Shown one piece after another: positions 37,000 through 51,391 of a DNA stretch of 64,000 nt (position 1 is the stretch's first letter; each line of letters begins with the position of its first letter). The notes below the pieces were generated by a model, which made no database searches, was not told the origin of the DNA, and worked only from the letters and a program-made list of their open reading frames with translations. The translations under genes were made by a program, and so were the position numbers. This DNA is from Enterococcus mundtii (lineage in GTDB: Bacteria; Bacillota; Bacilli; Lactobacillales; Enterococcaceae): NCBI RefSeq assembly GCF_003957375.1, contig NZ_CP025473.1, positions 1,823,501 through 1,887,500 on the forward strand. The letters are read 5' to 3'.

Positions 37000-38727
37000 T
37001 TATTCTTCTGTCATTGATTTGATGCTAGCTTCAAGCGCAGCAATTTTTTCTTGTGCTGCTTCGTTTGAATCACCTTTGACACCAATATAAAATTTGATTT
37101 TTGGTTCCGTTCCAGAAGGACGGATCGCGATCCAACCGTCTTCTTCTAGTGTATATTTCAATACATCTGAAGGTGGAGTCGTTAGTTTTTCTACATTTCC
37201 TTGGGCATCTGTTTTTGTTAGTGCCTTGAAATCTTCTGTTTTTAACACTTTTTCTCCGGCAAATTCAGTTGGTGCATCTTTTCTGAATTTCTCCATCAGT
37301 GCAGCAATTTTCGCTGAACCTTCTTGACCACTCATTGTGACTGAGATTGTTTTTTCTGCATAATAGCCATACGTTTCAAAAATCGATTGTAACCCATCAT
37401 AAAGGGTCTTATCTTGTTTTTTATAAAATGCAGCAACTTCTGCTAATAATAATAGTGCTTGAATCGCGTCTTTATCACGAACGAATGGTTTGACTAAATA
37501 ACCGTAGCTTTCTTCAAAACCAAACATGAATGTATGCGCCTTTGTTTCTTCAAATTGTTGGATTTTTTCAGCAATAAATTTGAAACCAGTCAAGACGTTC
37601 ATCATTTCTACACCATAATGTCTAGCGATTGCGGTCGGTAGTTCACTTGAAACGATTGATTTCAAGACCGCTGCATTTTCTGGCAGTGTTCCTTTTTCTT
37701 GATGAGCTTCCAGGATATATTGGACAAGCAAAGCGCCGATTTGATTTCCTGTCAATACTTTGTATGAACCGTCTGGCAAACGTACAGCTGCACCTAGACG
37801 ATCAGCATCTGGATCAGTAGCAATCAATAGATCTGCACCTTCTTTTTCGCCTAAACGGATTGCATATTCAAAAGCAGAGTGTTCTTCTGGATTTGGTGAT
37901 TTGACTGTGGTGAAGTCTGGGTCAGCGACTGCTTGCTCAGGAACCAAGACAAATTGTTCAAATCCCGCTTGAGTCAACGCACGCTCACCTAACATTTTGC
38001 CTGTTCCGTGTAACGGCGTGAAGACTAGCTTCAATTCTTTCCCTAACGTTTCTACTAATTCATGATTGATCGTCACTGCTTTGATTTCTTCCAAGTACGC
38101 TTGGTCGATTTCTTCACCGATGATCGTGATCAAATCACTATTTTTTGCTTGTTCTTCTGCTAAAACTTCTACTTTTAATGGATTGCTGATGTTTCGTACA
38201 TATTTTGTCAATGCGTCTGCATCAGCAGGCGGCATTTGTCCACCATCTTCGCCATAGACTTTATAGCCATTATATGCCGCTGGATTATGAGAAGCTGTAA
38301 CCATGATCCCAGCGAATGCGTTAAGATGACGAACCGCAAATGAAAGCTCTGGGGTTGGTCGTAAGCTTTCAAATACAAAAGATGGAATACCATGTTGTGC
38401 TAAAGTTTTTGCCGCTTCCATCGCAAATTCTGGCGATTGGTGACGTGAATCATAAGCGATCGCTACTCCACGTTTTTTTGTTTCTGCTCCTTGTTCATCC
38501 ATAAATTGTGCAAGCCCTTCTGTTGCTTGACGTACAGTATAGATGTTCATTCGATTGATTCCAGGTCCTAAGATCCCGCGCATTCCTGCTGTACCAAATT
38601 CCAAAGGTGCGTAGAACGCATCTTCTAATTTTTCAGGATTTTCACTTAATTCTTTTAATTGTTTTTTTAAATTTTCTTCTAATGATTCTTCAGTTGCCCA
38701 TTGCTCGTAAACTTGTTTCCAAGACAT
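37000..38727 (-). CDS. pgcA: Alpha-phosphoglucomutase / phosphomannomutase
   Basis: 575 residues from the ATG at 38727 (AGAGGTG upstream; 41 upstream codons are not supported). Motifs are the phosphoserine loop VTASHNPAAYNGYKVY, the metal loop DPDADRLGAAV, the sugar loop GFEESYGYLV and the phosphate loop RPSGTEPKIKFY. It converts glucose-1-P and glucose-6-P. With galU at the right end of the window it would supply UDP-glucose for lipoteichoic acid and polysaccharide. Length matches the PgcA/YhxB type. Confidence 0.95.
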   Translation of the reverse strand: MSWKQVYEQWATEESLEENLKKQLKELSENPEKLEDAFYAPLEFGTAGMRGILGPGINRMNIYTVRQATEGLAQFMDEQGAETKKRGVAIAYDSRHQSPEFAMEAAKTLAQHGIPSFVFESLRPTPELSFAVRHLNAFAGIMVTASHNPAAYNGYKVYGEDGGQMPPADADALTKYVRNISNPLKVEVLAEEQAKNSDLITIIGEEIDQAYLEEIKAVTINHELVETLGKELKLVFTPLHGTGKMLGERALTQAGFEQFVLVPEQAVADPDFTTVKSPNPEEHSAFEYAIRLGEKEGADLLIATDPDADRLGAAVRLPDGSYKVLTGNQIGALLVQYILEAHQEKGTLPENAAVLKSIVSSELPTAIARHYGVEMMNVLTGFKFIAEKIQQFEETKAHTFMFGFEESYGYLVKPFVRDKDAIQALLLLAEVAAFYKKQDKTLYDGLQSIFETYGYYAEKTISVTMSGQEGSAKIAALMEKFRKDAPTEFAGEKVLKTEDFKALTKTDAQGNVEKLTTPPSDVLKYTLEEDGWIAIRPSGTEPKIKFYIGVKGDSNEAAQEKIAALEASIKSMTEE

Positions 38728-38805
38728 GAAGCTGACACCTCTTTCTAAAAATATGTTCCTTTCTAAGTATAGCATTCTCTTTTTAGATAGCAAAGCATAA
38801 GAAAA

Positions 38806-38917
38806 AGAGGTCGGGAAAGAAGTAATCAGCCTCGAGAAATAAGGCGCCATCCACGAAAATTTTCTTCAAATTTGTGTGGATGGCGCCTTATTTCCGAAGA
38901 GGTTACTTCTGTTCCCG
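38806..38917. repeat. Intergenic palindromic repeat family B, copy 1
   Basis: A 112-base element. The core is a long stem: AAATAAGGCGCCATCCAC (38837-38854) pairs with GTGTGGATGGCGCCTTATTT (38874-38893). The ends are AGAGGTCGGGA and CTTCTGTTCCCG. A second copy lies at 55729-55842. It lies between the pgcA start and the trxB stop and might also end trxB transcription. Confidence 0.78.
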
Positions 38918-38987
38918 CCGTTTATTCGATTTTAGGTGGTACAAGAGGACTAATGTCCCAGACATCTTTCATTTTTTAAATCATTAG

Positions 38988-39923
38988 TTATCCTTGAGCG
39001 TTTGGCATTTCTTCTAAAGCTTCCAAGTATTTATACACTTGTTGCCCAGCAATCCCGCCATCGCCTACTGCTGTGGTGATTTGGCGTAGATCTTTTTCTC
39101 GTACATCGCCAATAGCAAACACACCAGGCATATTCGTACGCATATCTTGATCTGTTGGAATCCAGCCAGCAGCATTCGTGAGTCCGGCTTTGCGGAAAGG
39201 TTCAGTTAATGGATCTAGTCCAACGTAGATGAACACACCGTCAGCTGCTAATTCGATTTCTTCCCCTGTTTTTGCGTTGTGCCCTTTGACACCAGTAACG
39301 ACCATATCATTTCCGATGATCTCATCAGTGATCGTATCCCAAACAAATGAGATTTTTTCGTTCGCAAATGCGCGATCTTGGATGATTTTTTGCGCTCTTA
39401 GCTCATCACGACGATGAACGATAACGACTTCTGAAGCAAATTGTGTCAAATACACAGCTTCTTCTACCGCAGAATCGCCACCACCGATCACGACTAAGCG
39501 TTTGTTACGGAAAAATGCACCGTCACAAACCGCGCAGTAAGAAACACCACGTCCAGCATATTCTTCTTCGCCTGGTACCCCTAATTTACGATGGATACAA
39601 CCAGTTGCAATGATGACTGTTTTCGCTTCGTAACTTTTGTCTTCACAGATGACTTCTTTATAGTTGCCATGATCTTTGATATCTTGGACAATACCGTAGA
39701 CATTTTCAGTTCCAAATCGTGAAACACCTTCATACATTTTATACGCAAGGTCTGGACCCATGATCGAATCAAATCCAGGATAATTTTCTACTTCTGCGGT
39801 GTTGTTCATTTGCCCACCAGGTGCCCCTTGTTCGATCATTGCTACTGATAAGTTTGATCGTGAAGCATACAAAGCAGCGGTCATGCCAGCAGGTCCTGCG
39901 CCAATTACGATTACATCATACAT
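38988..39923 (-). CDS. trxB: Thioredoxin reductase
   Basis: 311 residues from the ATG at 39923 (CGGAGG upstream). FAD-binding GAGPAGMTAAL at the N-terminus, NADPH-binding GGGDSAVEEA, the redox pair CAVC near residue 133, and a C-terminal FAD motif GVFAIGDVR. It reduces thioredoxin with NADPH. The C-terminal QITTAVGDGGIAGQQVYKYL is standard. It is single, with its own promoter. Confidence 0.96.
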   Translation of the reverse strand: MYDVIVIGAGPAGMTAALYASRSNLSVAMIEQGAPGGQMNNTAEVENYPGFDSIMGPDLAYKMYEGVSRFGTENVYGIVQDIKDHGNYKEVICEDKSYEAKTVIIATGCIHRKLGVPGEEEYAGRGVSYCAVCDGAFFRNKRLVVIGGGDSAVEEAVYLTQFASEVVIVHRRDELRAQKIIQDRAFANEKISFVWDTITDEIIGNDMVVTGVKGHNAKTGEEIELAADGVFIYVGLDPLTEPFRKAGLTNAAGWIPTDQDMRTNMPGVFAIGDVREKDLRQITTAVGDGGIAGQQVYKYLEALEEMPNAQG

Positions 39924-40017
39924 ATGTAGATTCCTCCGTTTTAAAATCAAGTAAGCCTACTTTACAGCCAATCACACAAAAAGTCTATTGTTTTGCCTAC
40001 GAGTTTCGAATAGATAT

Positions 40018-40047
40018 ATTATACTCGAAATCGATAGACAAAAACAA
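40018..40047 (-). promoter_or_regulatory. trxB promoter
   Basis: TTGTTT (40047-40042), 18-base spacer, TATAAT (40023-40018) on the minus strand. Confidence 0.65.
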
Positions 40048-40066
40048 TAGACATTCTTATTCTATC

Positions 40067-42906
<2,840 letters not shown>

Positions 42907-42937
42907 ACACTCACTCCTTCGTCTTTTTTACAACTCT

Positions 42938-43031
42938 ATTATCATTTTTGTAAATAAAAGTCACAATACTTTTTGATGAATTTGAATAACCATTTACAAA
43001 ATGATCGATATTCTTGCAATTTTTTGTAAAT
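42938..43031 (-). promoter_or_regulatory. GH4-GH1 promoter with TTTACAAAA-type operators
   Basis: TTGTGA (42966-42961), 17 bases, GATAAT (42943-42938). ATTTTTGTAAAT fills the spacer (42944-42955); inverted or direct relatives occur at 42992-43002 (ATTTACAAAAT) and 43019-43031. They are probable RpiR-family operators, based on position and repetition only. Confidence 0.6.
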
Positions 43032-43136
43032 TTATTGCGCATAACAAAAAGAAAAATAATGAAAAAAACCAAATAAATCCTAATTTTTTAATCAAAATAA
43101 GTTAGTAAAGGAATCACTTCTCTTTTATTTGTTTCA

Positions 43137-43165
43137 TTGACACACCATATAATACCGTTTACAAT
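43137..43165 (+). promoter_or_regulatory. rpiR promoter overlapped by a predicted cre site
   Basis: TTGACA (43137-43142), 17-base spacer, TACAAT (43160-43165). The minus-strand TGTAAACGGTATTA (43163-43150) matches 13 of 14 cre positions (TGWAANCGNTNWCA) and touches the -10, so CcpA would block this promoter. Confidence 0.72.
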
Positions 43166-43211
43166 TATTTTACATACTTTTAACAAAAAACGTAAAAAAG
43201 AGGATCGAATT

Positions 43212-44117
43212 ATGCTATTAAAGGAAAAGCTCAAACAAATCAACTTTTCACCTTCAGAAAGAGAAGTCATCCGTTTTCTCCAAGCCAATGAAACAACTCT
43301 GGCTGATCGAACGATTCAACAAATTGCTGAAACTTGCTATGTCCATCCTTCGACTTTGATTCGGATCGCCAAAAAAATGGGCTTTCATGGTTGGGTGGAT
43401 TTTAGAGATGCGTTCATCGCTGAAACAGAATATCTGCAAGGAAACTTTCAAGAAGTGGACGCCAATCTCCCTTTTTCCGAAAATGAAGGCATCATGACGA
43501 TTGCCAATCGGATTGCGGCACTTGAACGTATGACGATCCAAGATACGTTATCCTTATTGATGCACGACGATCTCCAACAAGCAAAACAACTTCTGCTGCG
43601 ATCGAATAAAATCATATTATTTTCGAGTGACACTAACACATTGATCGCTCAATCATTCAAATTGAAAATGAATCGAATCAAACAAGAAGTGACCATCGTG
43701 CCAACTTCTGGTGAGTCTTATTACGATGCCTACAATTGTCAGCCTGAAAACTGTGCGATCTTGATCTCTTATACGGGAGAAAATCAGATGATGCTTCGGA
43801 CTGCTGAGATTTTGAAAGAAAAAAATGTTCCGATTTTATCGTTGACGAGCATCGGTGAGTCAAGTTTGTCCACAGCGAGCGATGTGGTATTGCGACTGAC
43901 CACACGTGAACGATTGTACTCAAAAATCAGTAGTTTCACGATCAATACGTCGATCTCCTATTTGTTGGATGTTTTATATAGTTGTGTCTTTGCTGAACAT
44001 TATCGTGAGAACCTCGATTATTTGATCGAAGTCGGGCAAAAAGTCGATACACGGCAGATCAGTTCATCCATTATGAAAGAAGAACTATTTACCGATTCAA
44101 TCGCAGATGGCGATTAG
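43212..44117 (+). CDS. RpiR/MurR-family transcriptional regulator
   Basis: 301 residues from the ATG at 43212 (AGAGGATC upstream). N-terminal HTH (about 1-77: FSPSEREVIRFLQ ... YVHPSTLIRIAKKMGFHGWVDF) and a C-terminal SIS sugar-phosphate domain (about 110-260: NKIILFSSDTNTLIAQ, ILISYTGENQ, VPILSLTSIGESSL). It likely senses a phosphorylated beta-glucoside or hexose and controls the divergent GH4-GH1 operon. It sits between that operon and the PTS gene. Confidence 0.9.
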   Translation: MLLKEKLKQINFSPSEREVIRFLQANETTLADRTIQQIAETCYVHPSTLIRIAKKMGFHGWVDFRDAFIAETEYLQGNFQEVDANLPFSENEGIMTIANRIAALERMTIQDTLSLLMHDDLQQAKQLLLRSNKIILFSSDTNTLIAQSFKLKMNRIKQEVTIVPTSGESYYDAYNCQPENCAILISYTGENQMMLRTAEILKEKNVPILSLTSIGESSLSTASDVVLRLTTRERLYSKISSFTINTSISYLLDVLYSCVFAEHYRENLDYLIEVGQKVDTRQISSSIMKEELFTDSIADGD

Positions 44118-44219
44118 TCTACTTTTATAGCGGGAACGATAAGAGAGATTCATTTAGAACAAAGTTGCTCCTTGAAATCTACTCTCTAATTAAATAGCTG
44201 AACTTCTAAGAAAATAAGC

Positions 44220-44268
44220 CGTAACATCCAAAATATGAGAGGAAACCCTCGGATGTTACGACTTTTTT
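44220..44268 (+). terminator. Terminator of rpiR
   Basis: CGTAACATCC (44220-44229) pairs with GGATGTTACG (44251-44260), followed by CTTTTTT. Nothing else was seen in 44118-44363. Confidence 0.85.
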
Positions 44269-44363
44269 GGGAATCTGGTACTTAGAAACATTCTCCTGTG
44301 GAAAAATGCTTTTTAATACTAAGCTAACTTTCTAAAACCTTGATCTTAAAGGCTTTGAACTCA

Positions 44364-46313
<1,950 letters not shown>

Positions 46314-46340
46314 TCATTCGTTGAACCCACGACCCTCCTT

Positions 46341-47198
46341 TTAGTGATTTTTTAAATGATTATTATCTGCCAAACGAGCCAGATGGATCGTTAAGTAGAC
46401 AATTTCATCGTCTGACATATGATAATTAAATGTTTCCTGTAAGAATAAAGCGATTTTGTCCACGCAGCCAGAAGCCGTTTGGTATTTTCGCTGGATCATC
46501 TGGATCAGCTCTTCCTCGACCTCACCTTCTTGGGTAAGGGACGTGTTCATCACACGGCTAAGAAAAAAACGAAGATGCGTGACAAATCGGAAAAAATAAA
46601 TCGATTCTTCATCAAAGGGTGTCTGATAATAATAGCGAACGATATTCAAAATATCCTGAATGGTTTTCGTAAACTGGTACATATTGTTCATACTATCTTG
46701 TTCTGATTGTGCATTGACTAAATGAAGGGCAATGAATCCAGCTTCATTTTCGGATAAATCAAATCCATATTTATGATGGACTCTTTCAATCGTTTTTTTA
46801 CCTATTTGGTATTCTCTCGGAAATAATTGCTTGATATCATATAATAAAACATTCGGTAATCCAACGCCGGTTTTATAACGTTTGATCGCATTGTATAAAT
46901 GATCGGTCAATGAAATATAAATGGATTCATTCAATGTCACATCTAACTTTTCTTTCGTATACTCGATGATCTCATAGGAGAGTTCGAGGTATTCCATCGG
47001 AATATCCTCCGCTAATTTTTGAAAATGCCTCGACAGTCGATCATCTGTCAAATGAAATTCTTTATCCACACCCGCTTCTAAAATAGCATCACCAATCTTT
47101 TTTTTGAATGCTAATCCTTTTCCCATAACGATCATTTCTCGATTTAATTTGTCCCTTGTGACAACGACATTATTATTTAGAATTTTTTCAATCCGCAT
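46341..47198 (-). CDS. licT: BglG/LicT-family transcriptional antiterminator
   Basis: 285 residues. RNA-binding CAT domain at residues 1-55 (MRIEKILNNNVVVTRDKL), then two PRDs with their conserved histidines (LTDHLYNAIKRY and ERVHHKYGF in PRD1; FVTHLRFFLSR and LTIHLARL in PRD2). Phosphorylation by the PTS sets whether it dimerises and binds the RAT. It is the first gene of licT-PTS and carries its own RAT and terminator. Confidence 0.95.
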   Translation of the reverse strand: MRIEKILNNNVVVTRDKLNREMIVMGKGLAFKKKIGDAILEAGVDKEFHLTDDRLSRHFQKLAEDIPMEYLELSYEIIEYTKEKLDVTLNESIYISLTDHLYNAIKRYKTGVGLPNVLLYDIKQLFPREYQIGKKTIERVHHKYGFDLSENEAGFIALHLVNAQSEQDSMNNMYQFTKTIQDILNIVRYYYQTPFDEESIYFFRFVTHLRFFLSRVMNTSLTQEGEVEEELIQMIQRKYQTASGCVDKIALFLQETFNYHMSDDEIVYLTIHLARLADNNHLKNH

Positions 47199-47235
47199 AA
47201 TATCCCCTTTCTATGATTGTCACTCCTAAAAAAAA

Positions 47236-47315
47236 CAAAAAAACCCAAAAAGTCGGCCATGGAATCGATTCATGGTGACTGATTAGGTTTAGCTTGCGTG
47301 ATGCAATCACTATCC
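47236..47315 (-). promoter_or_regulatory. licT leader: RAT antiterminator and overlapping terminator
   Basis: GGATAGTGATTGC ... GCAAGCTAAACCT (47315-47285) fits the LicT-type RAT hairpin. A terminator follows with AGTC-CCATG against CATGG-GACT (47251-47280) and T runs on the minus strand. LicT bound to the RAT should block the terminator. Confidence 0.88.
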
Positions 47316-47335
47316 AACAGTATGTTCTTTTCTTC

Positions 47336-47372
47336 ATAGTAGCGAAACAATTTTAAAATGTCAACGCTTTCT
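47336..47372 (-). promoter_or_regulatory. licT promoter with cre site over the -35
   Basis: TTGACA (47364-47359), 17 bases, TACTAT (47341-47336). AGAAAGCGTTGACA (47372-47359) matches 13 of 14 cre positions and includes the -35. Confidence 0.8.
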
Positions 47373-47480
47373 TTTTTATTATTTCTATAATTTATTAAAA
47401 AAATTATTTCACGTTAACATGGAAACTACCACTCCCCCAGAACAGCTATTAATCAGACAGTAAGAATAGCCGACTGACTG

Positions 47481-47573
47481 TTTATGATTTGAATCCCACT
47501 GCTGTCAATCAAATCATAAAAAATAAGCCTTGATCCTCAAAATTTGGCACGTTTTTGGGGATTCAAGACTTAT
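47481..47573 (-). terminator. Terminator of the ABC exporter operon plus an adjacent inverted repeat
   Basis: AATAAGCCTTGATCC (47522-47536) pairs with GGATTCAAGACTTA (47559-47572); the minus strand then runs into T residues. Next to it TTTATGATTTGA (47481-47492) pairs with TCAAATCATAAA (47509-47520). Nothing else was seen in 47376-47647. Confidence 0.7.
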
Positions 47574-47647
47574 GAGTGGAGGCTAACTATTTTTATCACG
47601 GTTTACGATACAAGTGTTTCAAAAACAGATACCTTTATTCTTCCCTG

Positions 47648-49426
47648 TTACTCACTTTGTAATTTGTACATATCTGCGTATAGCCCTTCTTTGGCTAAAA
47701 GTGTCTCATGATTCCCGCGCTCCACGATATGTCCGTTATCTAATACGAGGATCAACTCTGCATCGCGAATCGTTGACAGACGATGGGCGATGGCAATCGT
47801 TGTCCGACCTTGACGCATCTTCGCAAGTCCTTCTTGGATCAACACTTCTGTTTCTGTATCGATATTCGCAGTTGCTTCATCCAGAACCAAGATTTTAGGA
47901 TCCGTTACAATCGTTCTAGCAAACGTGATCAATTGGCGTTGCCCACTTGAATAGCTTGCCCCTCTTTCAATCACTTTAGAATGATACCCTTTCGGTAAAT
48001 CTTCGATGAACTGATTCGCTTGGACAAACTCAGCGGCTTCGCGTATTTGTTCATCTGTGATTTCGGGATTCATCATCCGGATGTTTCCAGCGATATCCCC
48101 ATAAAATAAGAACGCATCCTGTAATACTAGACCCATTTTATTGCGTAATTCAGCGATCGGATATTCCCGAATGTCATGGTCATCAATCAAGATCTGTCCT
48201 TCATAAAACTCATAAAAACGCATCAACACATTGATGATCGAACTTTTTCCACTTCCTGTATGTCCGACTAAAGCGACAGTTTCTCCTGGATTAGCAACAA
48301 ATGAAATATTGTTCAATACATTGTTTTTTCCATCATAAGAGAAACTGACATTGCGAAATTCGATTTTTCCAGCAGTGATCGCCCGATCCGCTGATTCCTT
48401 TTGCTGTGGTGCATATTCTTCCGTATCCATGATTTTCAAAATACGACTTCCTGCGACTGTTCCGTCCGTAAACACACTCAAAAAGTCCATCATTTGTGAC
48501 ATCGGATTAAAGAATCCTTGAACATAGGTGGTGAAAGCAAAGATCAAACCGACTTCAACTGGCGAATGTAACGCATCAAGTCCGAACAACGTCAAAGTCA
48601 AGGCAATTGCTAAAGCATATAAAAAACTGATGATTGGACTCAAAAGAATCGAATTTGTCTTGATCATGGCATAGCGAGTCGCCAGATACTCTTCATTGAC
48701 TTTCTCAAATTCTTTTGCTAAACGCGATTCTTGACGAAATTGTTGGATGATCCGCATCCCAGAAATCGATTCATTCAATTTTGTGTTCAATTGACTCAAG
48801 CGTTCCCGCATATTGCGATAGATCCTTGAACTGAATTTTTGGTAATACCAAATCACTATACCAAGTATTGGCAAGAAGACCAGACACCATAACGCAATTT
48901 TCTCATTGATCTGGAACATCGCGATAAATGACGAGACGACCGCAAAAATACCTGTTAAAACCATCAGAAAAACATACCAAAATTCAAACAAGGTTTCAGT
49001 ATCATTCGTCACACGAGAAACGGTTGATCCTGCAGGTGTTTGATCAAAATAACGCATACCTAACGTATGCAGTTTCTCAAATAACTTCACCCGGATATGC
49101 TGGTAGGTCTTCAATGAAGCCATCGAATATAAATACCATTGGAAAAACCAAATGATACTTTTGATAATGACCCCAAATAGATAAAGCCCTGCAAAGAAAA
49201 GGATGACTTGTGTCGTTGCTGACTGCTTCGCCAAATGATCATCCATGAATGTTTGGATGATCCTTGGCAATAGCACATTGATGACTGATAATACTAAAGC
49301 AAATAAAATCGCAATGATGAATGTCGAGCGAAAGGGTTTAGCAAATTGCATCAACCGTTTAATGATCGAAGCTTGTTCTTTATAGGTCATGGATTTTGAC
49401 CATTCCGACTGATATTGATCTTCCAT
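47648..49426 (-). CDS. ABC exporter half-transporter, second subunit (YheH/EfrB type)
   Basis: 592 residues. Six membrane helices (about 30-320), then an ATPase with Walker A GHTGSGKSS and Walker B ILVLDEATANID, which has the catalytic Glu. The ABC signature reads YSSGQRQL and not LSGGQ. This odd signature and the first subunit's altered Walker B fall in the same composite site, the rule for heterodimeric exporters. Start and upstream stop share bases (TAATG). It likely exports drugs or lipids-like compounds; substrate unknown. Confidence 0.9.
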   Translation of the reverse strand: MEDQYQSEWSKSMTYKEQASIIKRLMQFAKPFRSTFIIAILFALVLSVINVLLPRIIQTFMDDHLAKQSATTQVILFFAGLYLFGVIIKSIIWFFQWYLYSMASLKTYQHIRVKLFEKLHTLGMRYFDQTPAGSTVSRVTNDTETLFEFWYVFLMVLTGIFAVVSSFIAMFQINEKIALWCLVFLPILGIVIWYYQKFSSRIYRNMRERLSQLNTKLNESISGMRIIQQFRQESRLAKEFEKVNEEYLATRYAMIKTNSILLSPIISFLYALAIALTLTLFGLDALHSPVEVGLIFAFTTYVQGFFNPMSQMMDFLSVFTDGTVAGSRILKIMDTEEYAPQQKESADRAITAGKIEFRNVSFSYDGKNNVLNNISFVANPGETVALVGHTGSGKSSIINVLMRFYEFYEGQILIDDHDIREYPIAELRNKMGLVLQDAFLFYGDIAGNIRMMNPEITDEQIREAAEFVQANQFIEDLPKGYHSKVIERGASYSSGQRQLITFARTIVTDPKILVLDEATANIDTETEVLIQEGLAKMRQGRTTIAIAHRLSTIRDAELILVLDNGHIVERGNHETLLAKEGLYADMYKLQSE

Positions 49427-51177
49427 TATTCGCCACCTCCTTCAATTTTTGCTTCTAATTGTTGTTTCTGCCACATTTGTTCGTACCAACCACCAAGAGC
49501 TAACAACTCTTGATGTGTGCCACGTTCAATGATCCGACCATGATCGATGACGATGATTTCATTGGCGTGCATGACACTACTTAAACGATGAGCCGCAATG
49601 ATCGTTGTTTTGTTTTTCCGTTCTGCTTTAAGGTTACGTAAGATTGCTTCTTCTGTCTTAGCATCAACAGCGGATAATGCGTCATCCAAAATCAATAATT
49701 CGGGACTTTGGATCAATGCACGAGCAATCGACAACCGTTGCTTCTGTCCACCAGAAAGGGAGACCCCACGTTCACCGACCATTGTCTGGTACCCTTCTGG
49801 CAGTCCTTTGATTTCTTTGTTGATATACGACAATTCCGCTGCTTCTTCCACTTCTTCTGGTGATTTCTGTGGATTGGAGAAGCGAATATTATCTAGGATC
49901 GTCATCGAAAACAAGAAATGATCTTGTGGCACATAACCAATCGAGCGCAACAAGGCATCTAGTGAGTAATCTCTGATCGTTCGTCCGCCAAATTTGATTT
50001 CTCCTTGATAATGGTCATACTCACGCATCAATAATTTGATGATCGTGGTCTTACCGGCACCTGTTTTACCAACGATACCTAACGTATCACCTTCATTGAT
50101 CGCAAATTTGATGTGTTCTAATGCTGGCTGTTCATCGTCTGGATAGGTAAATTGTGTGATTGCCACATTCAACTCACCTTTTGCTGGTGTCATTTCTGCT
50201 CCTACTTTTTCGACGATATGTGTTTTCTCATGCAATAGTTCATTGACACGATCATACGAAGCATTCCCTCTCTCTAGTACATTGAACAGACGCCCAATCG
50301 CAAACATCGGCCAGACAAGCATGCCGATATAACTGATAAAGGAAACCATCTGTCCAATTGAGATCGTACCATCCAAGACATAACTTCCACCTAAAATAAT
50401 TGTCGCCACATATGACAAGCCAATGATCAATGTGATGAATGGATCAAAAAGCGCATCTAAAAAGTTTACTCGCTTATTTTTCTCAATCGCATCATCGATC
50501 TTTTCTTGGAAATCTTCCAAGTCTTGTTTTTCTTGACCAAAAGTTTTGATGACTTTGACACCTGTGATACTTTCTTGCGTTTTATCGTTGATACTTGAAA
50601 AGGCTTCTTGTGAATCACGAAACGCATCATGTAATTTTGAGCCTAAGATCCTTGAAGTAACTGCTAATAATGGCAATGGGATCAACGCAATCAAAGTTAA
50701 ACGCCAATCGACGAATAGAACCATCGCAATGATCGTCGTTCCTCCAGTGATCACTGAATCTGCAAATGTTAAAATTCCTGCACCAGCCACATTTTGAATC
50801 GCGTTCAAATCATTTGTTGCATGAGCCATCAAGTCACCCGTCCGGTATTTTTGATAGAACAAACTATCCATTCGCGTAAAATGAGCAAATAGACGCTGGC
50901 GTAATTCTTTTTCAAGCCTAGCTGCGCTGCCCCAAATGTTCATTCGCCAAATATAGCGAAAAAGATATTGCAAAAAAGCTGCAATGATCAATACACCTAT
51001 CCACAATGCAATGATTTGCATCGAGATATTTTGATCGGCGATTTCATCGATAATGATCCCGATGACTTTAGGTGGGATCAACTGCACTAATGCCACTGCG
51101 AACAAAGAAAATACGCCAATCAAATAGTGCTTCTTCTCTTGTTTAAAAAACCAACCCAATTTTCTGAAAATCGACAT
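49426..51177 (-). CDS. ABC exporter half-transporter, first subunit (YheI/EfrA type)
   Basis: 583 residues from the ATG at 51177 (AAGGAGG upstream). Six membrane helices, then Walker A GKTGAGKTT, a normal signature LSGGQKQRLS and Walker B LLILDDALSAVD, where Asp replaces the catalytic Glu. It makes one degenerate and one working ATP site with its partner. The overlapped TAATG ensures equal amounts of both proteins. E. faecalis EfrAB is the likely namesake, but EfrCD cannot be excluded. Confidence 0.9.
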   Translation of the reverse strand: MSIFRKLGWFFKQEKKHYLIGVFSLFAVALVQLIPPKVIGIIIDEIADQNISMQIIALWIGVLIIAAFLQYLFRYIWRMNIWGSAARLEKELRQRLFAHFTRMDSLFYQKYRTGDLMAHATNDLNAIQNVAGAGILTFADSVITGGTTIIAMVLFVDWRLTLIALIPLPLLAVTSRILGSKLHDAFRDSQEAFSSINDKTQESITGVKVIKTFGQEKQDLEDFQEKIDDAIEKNKRVNFLDALFDPFITLIIGLSYVATIILGGSYVLDGTISIGQMVSFISYIGMLVWPMFAIGRLFNVLERGNASYDRVNELLHEKTHIVEKVGAEMTPAKGELNVAITQFTYPDDEQPALEHIKFAINEGDTLGIVGKTGAGKTTIIKLLMREYDHYQGEIKFGGRTIRDYSLDALLRSIGYVPQDHFLFSMTILDNIRFSNPQKSPEEVEEAAELSYINKEIKGLPEGYQTMVGERGVSLSGGQKQRLSIARALIQSPELLILDDALSAVDAKTEEAILRNLKAERKNKTTIIAAHRLSSVMHANEIIVIDHGRIIERGTHQELLALGGWYEQMWQKQQLEAKIEGGGE

Positions 51178-51337
51178 ATATTTCCTCCTTCTAACTCCTA
51201 AAAATTCCATTTATTTCCGAGGTTGAATTACATCCTCAGATATCGTTGATCACAATCGAAAAAATATGATCGTCATACAATTTATAAAAAATAATCATTG
51301 ATCGGTATGAATGCGCTTTTCTCAAATTGAGAAAAAG

Positions 51338-51373
51338 AAAAAAGCGAGCTGAAATCAATCAGCCCGCTTTTTG
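51338..51373 (-). terminator. Terminator of yneF
   Basis: AAAAGCGAGCTGA pairs with TCAGCCCGCTTTT around a short loop, followed by T residues on the minus strand. Confidence 0.85.
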
Positions 51374-51391
51374 ATGTTGTCGAATAAGAAC

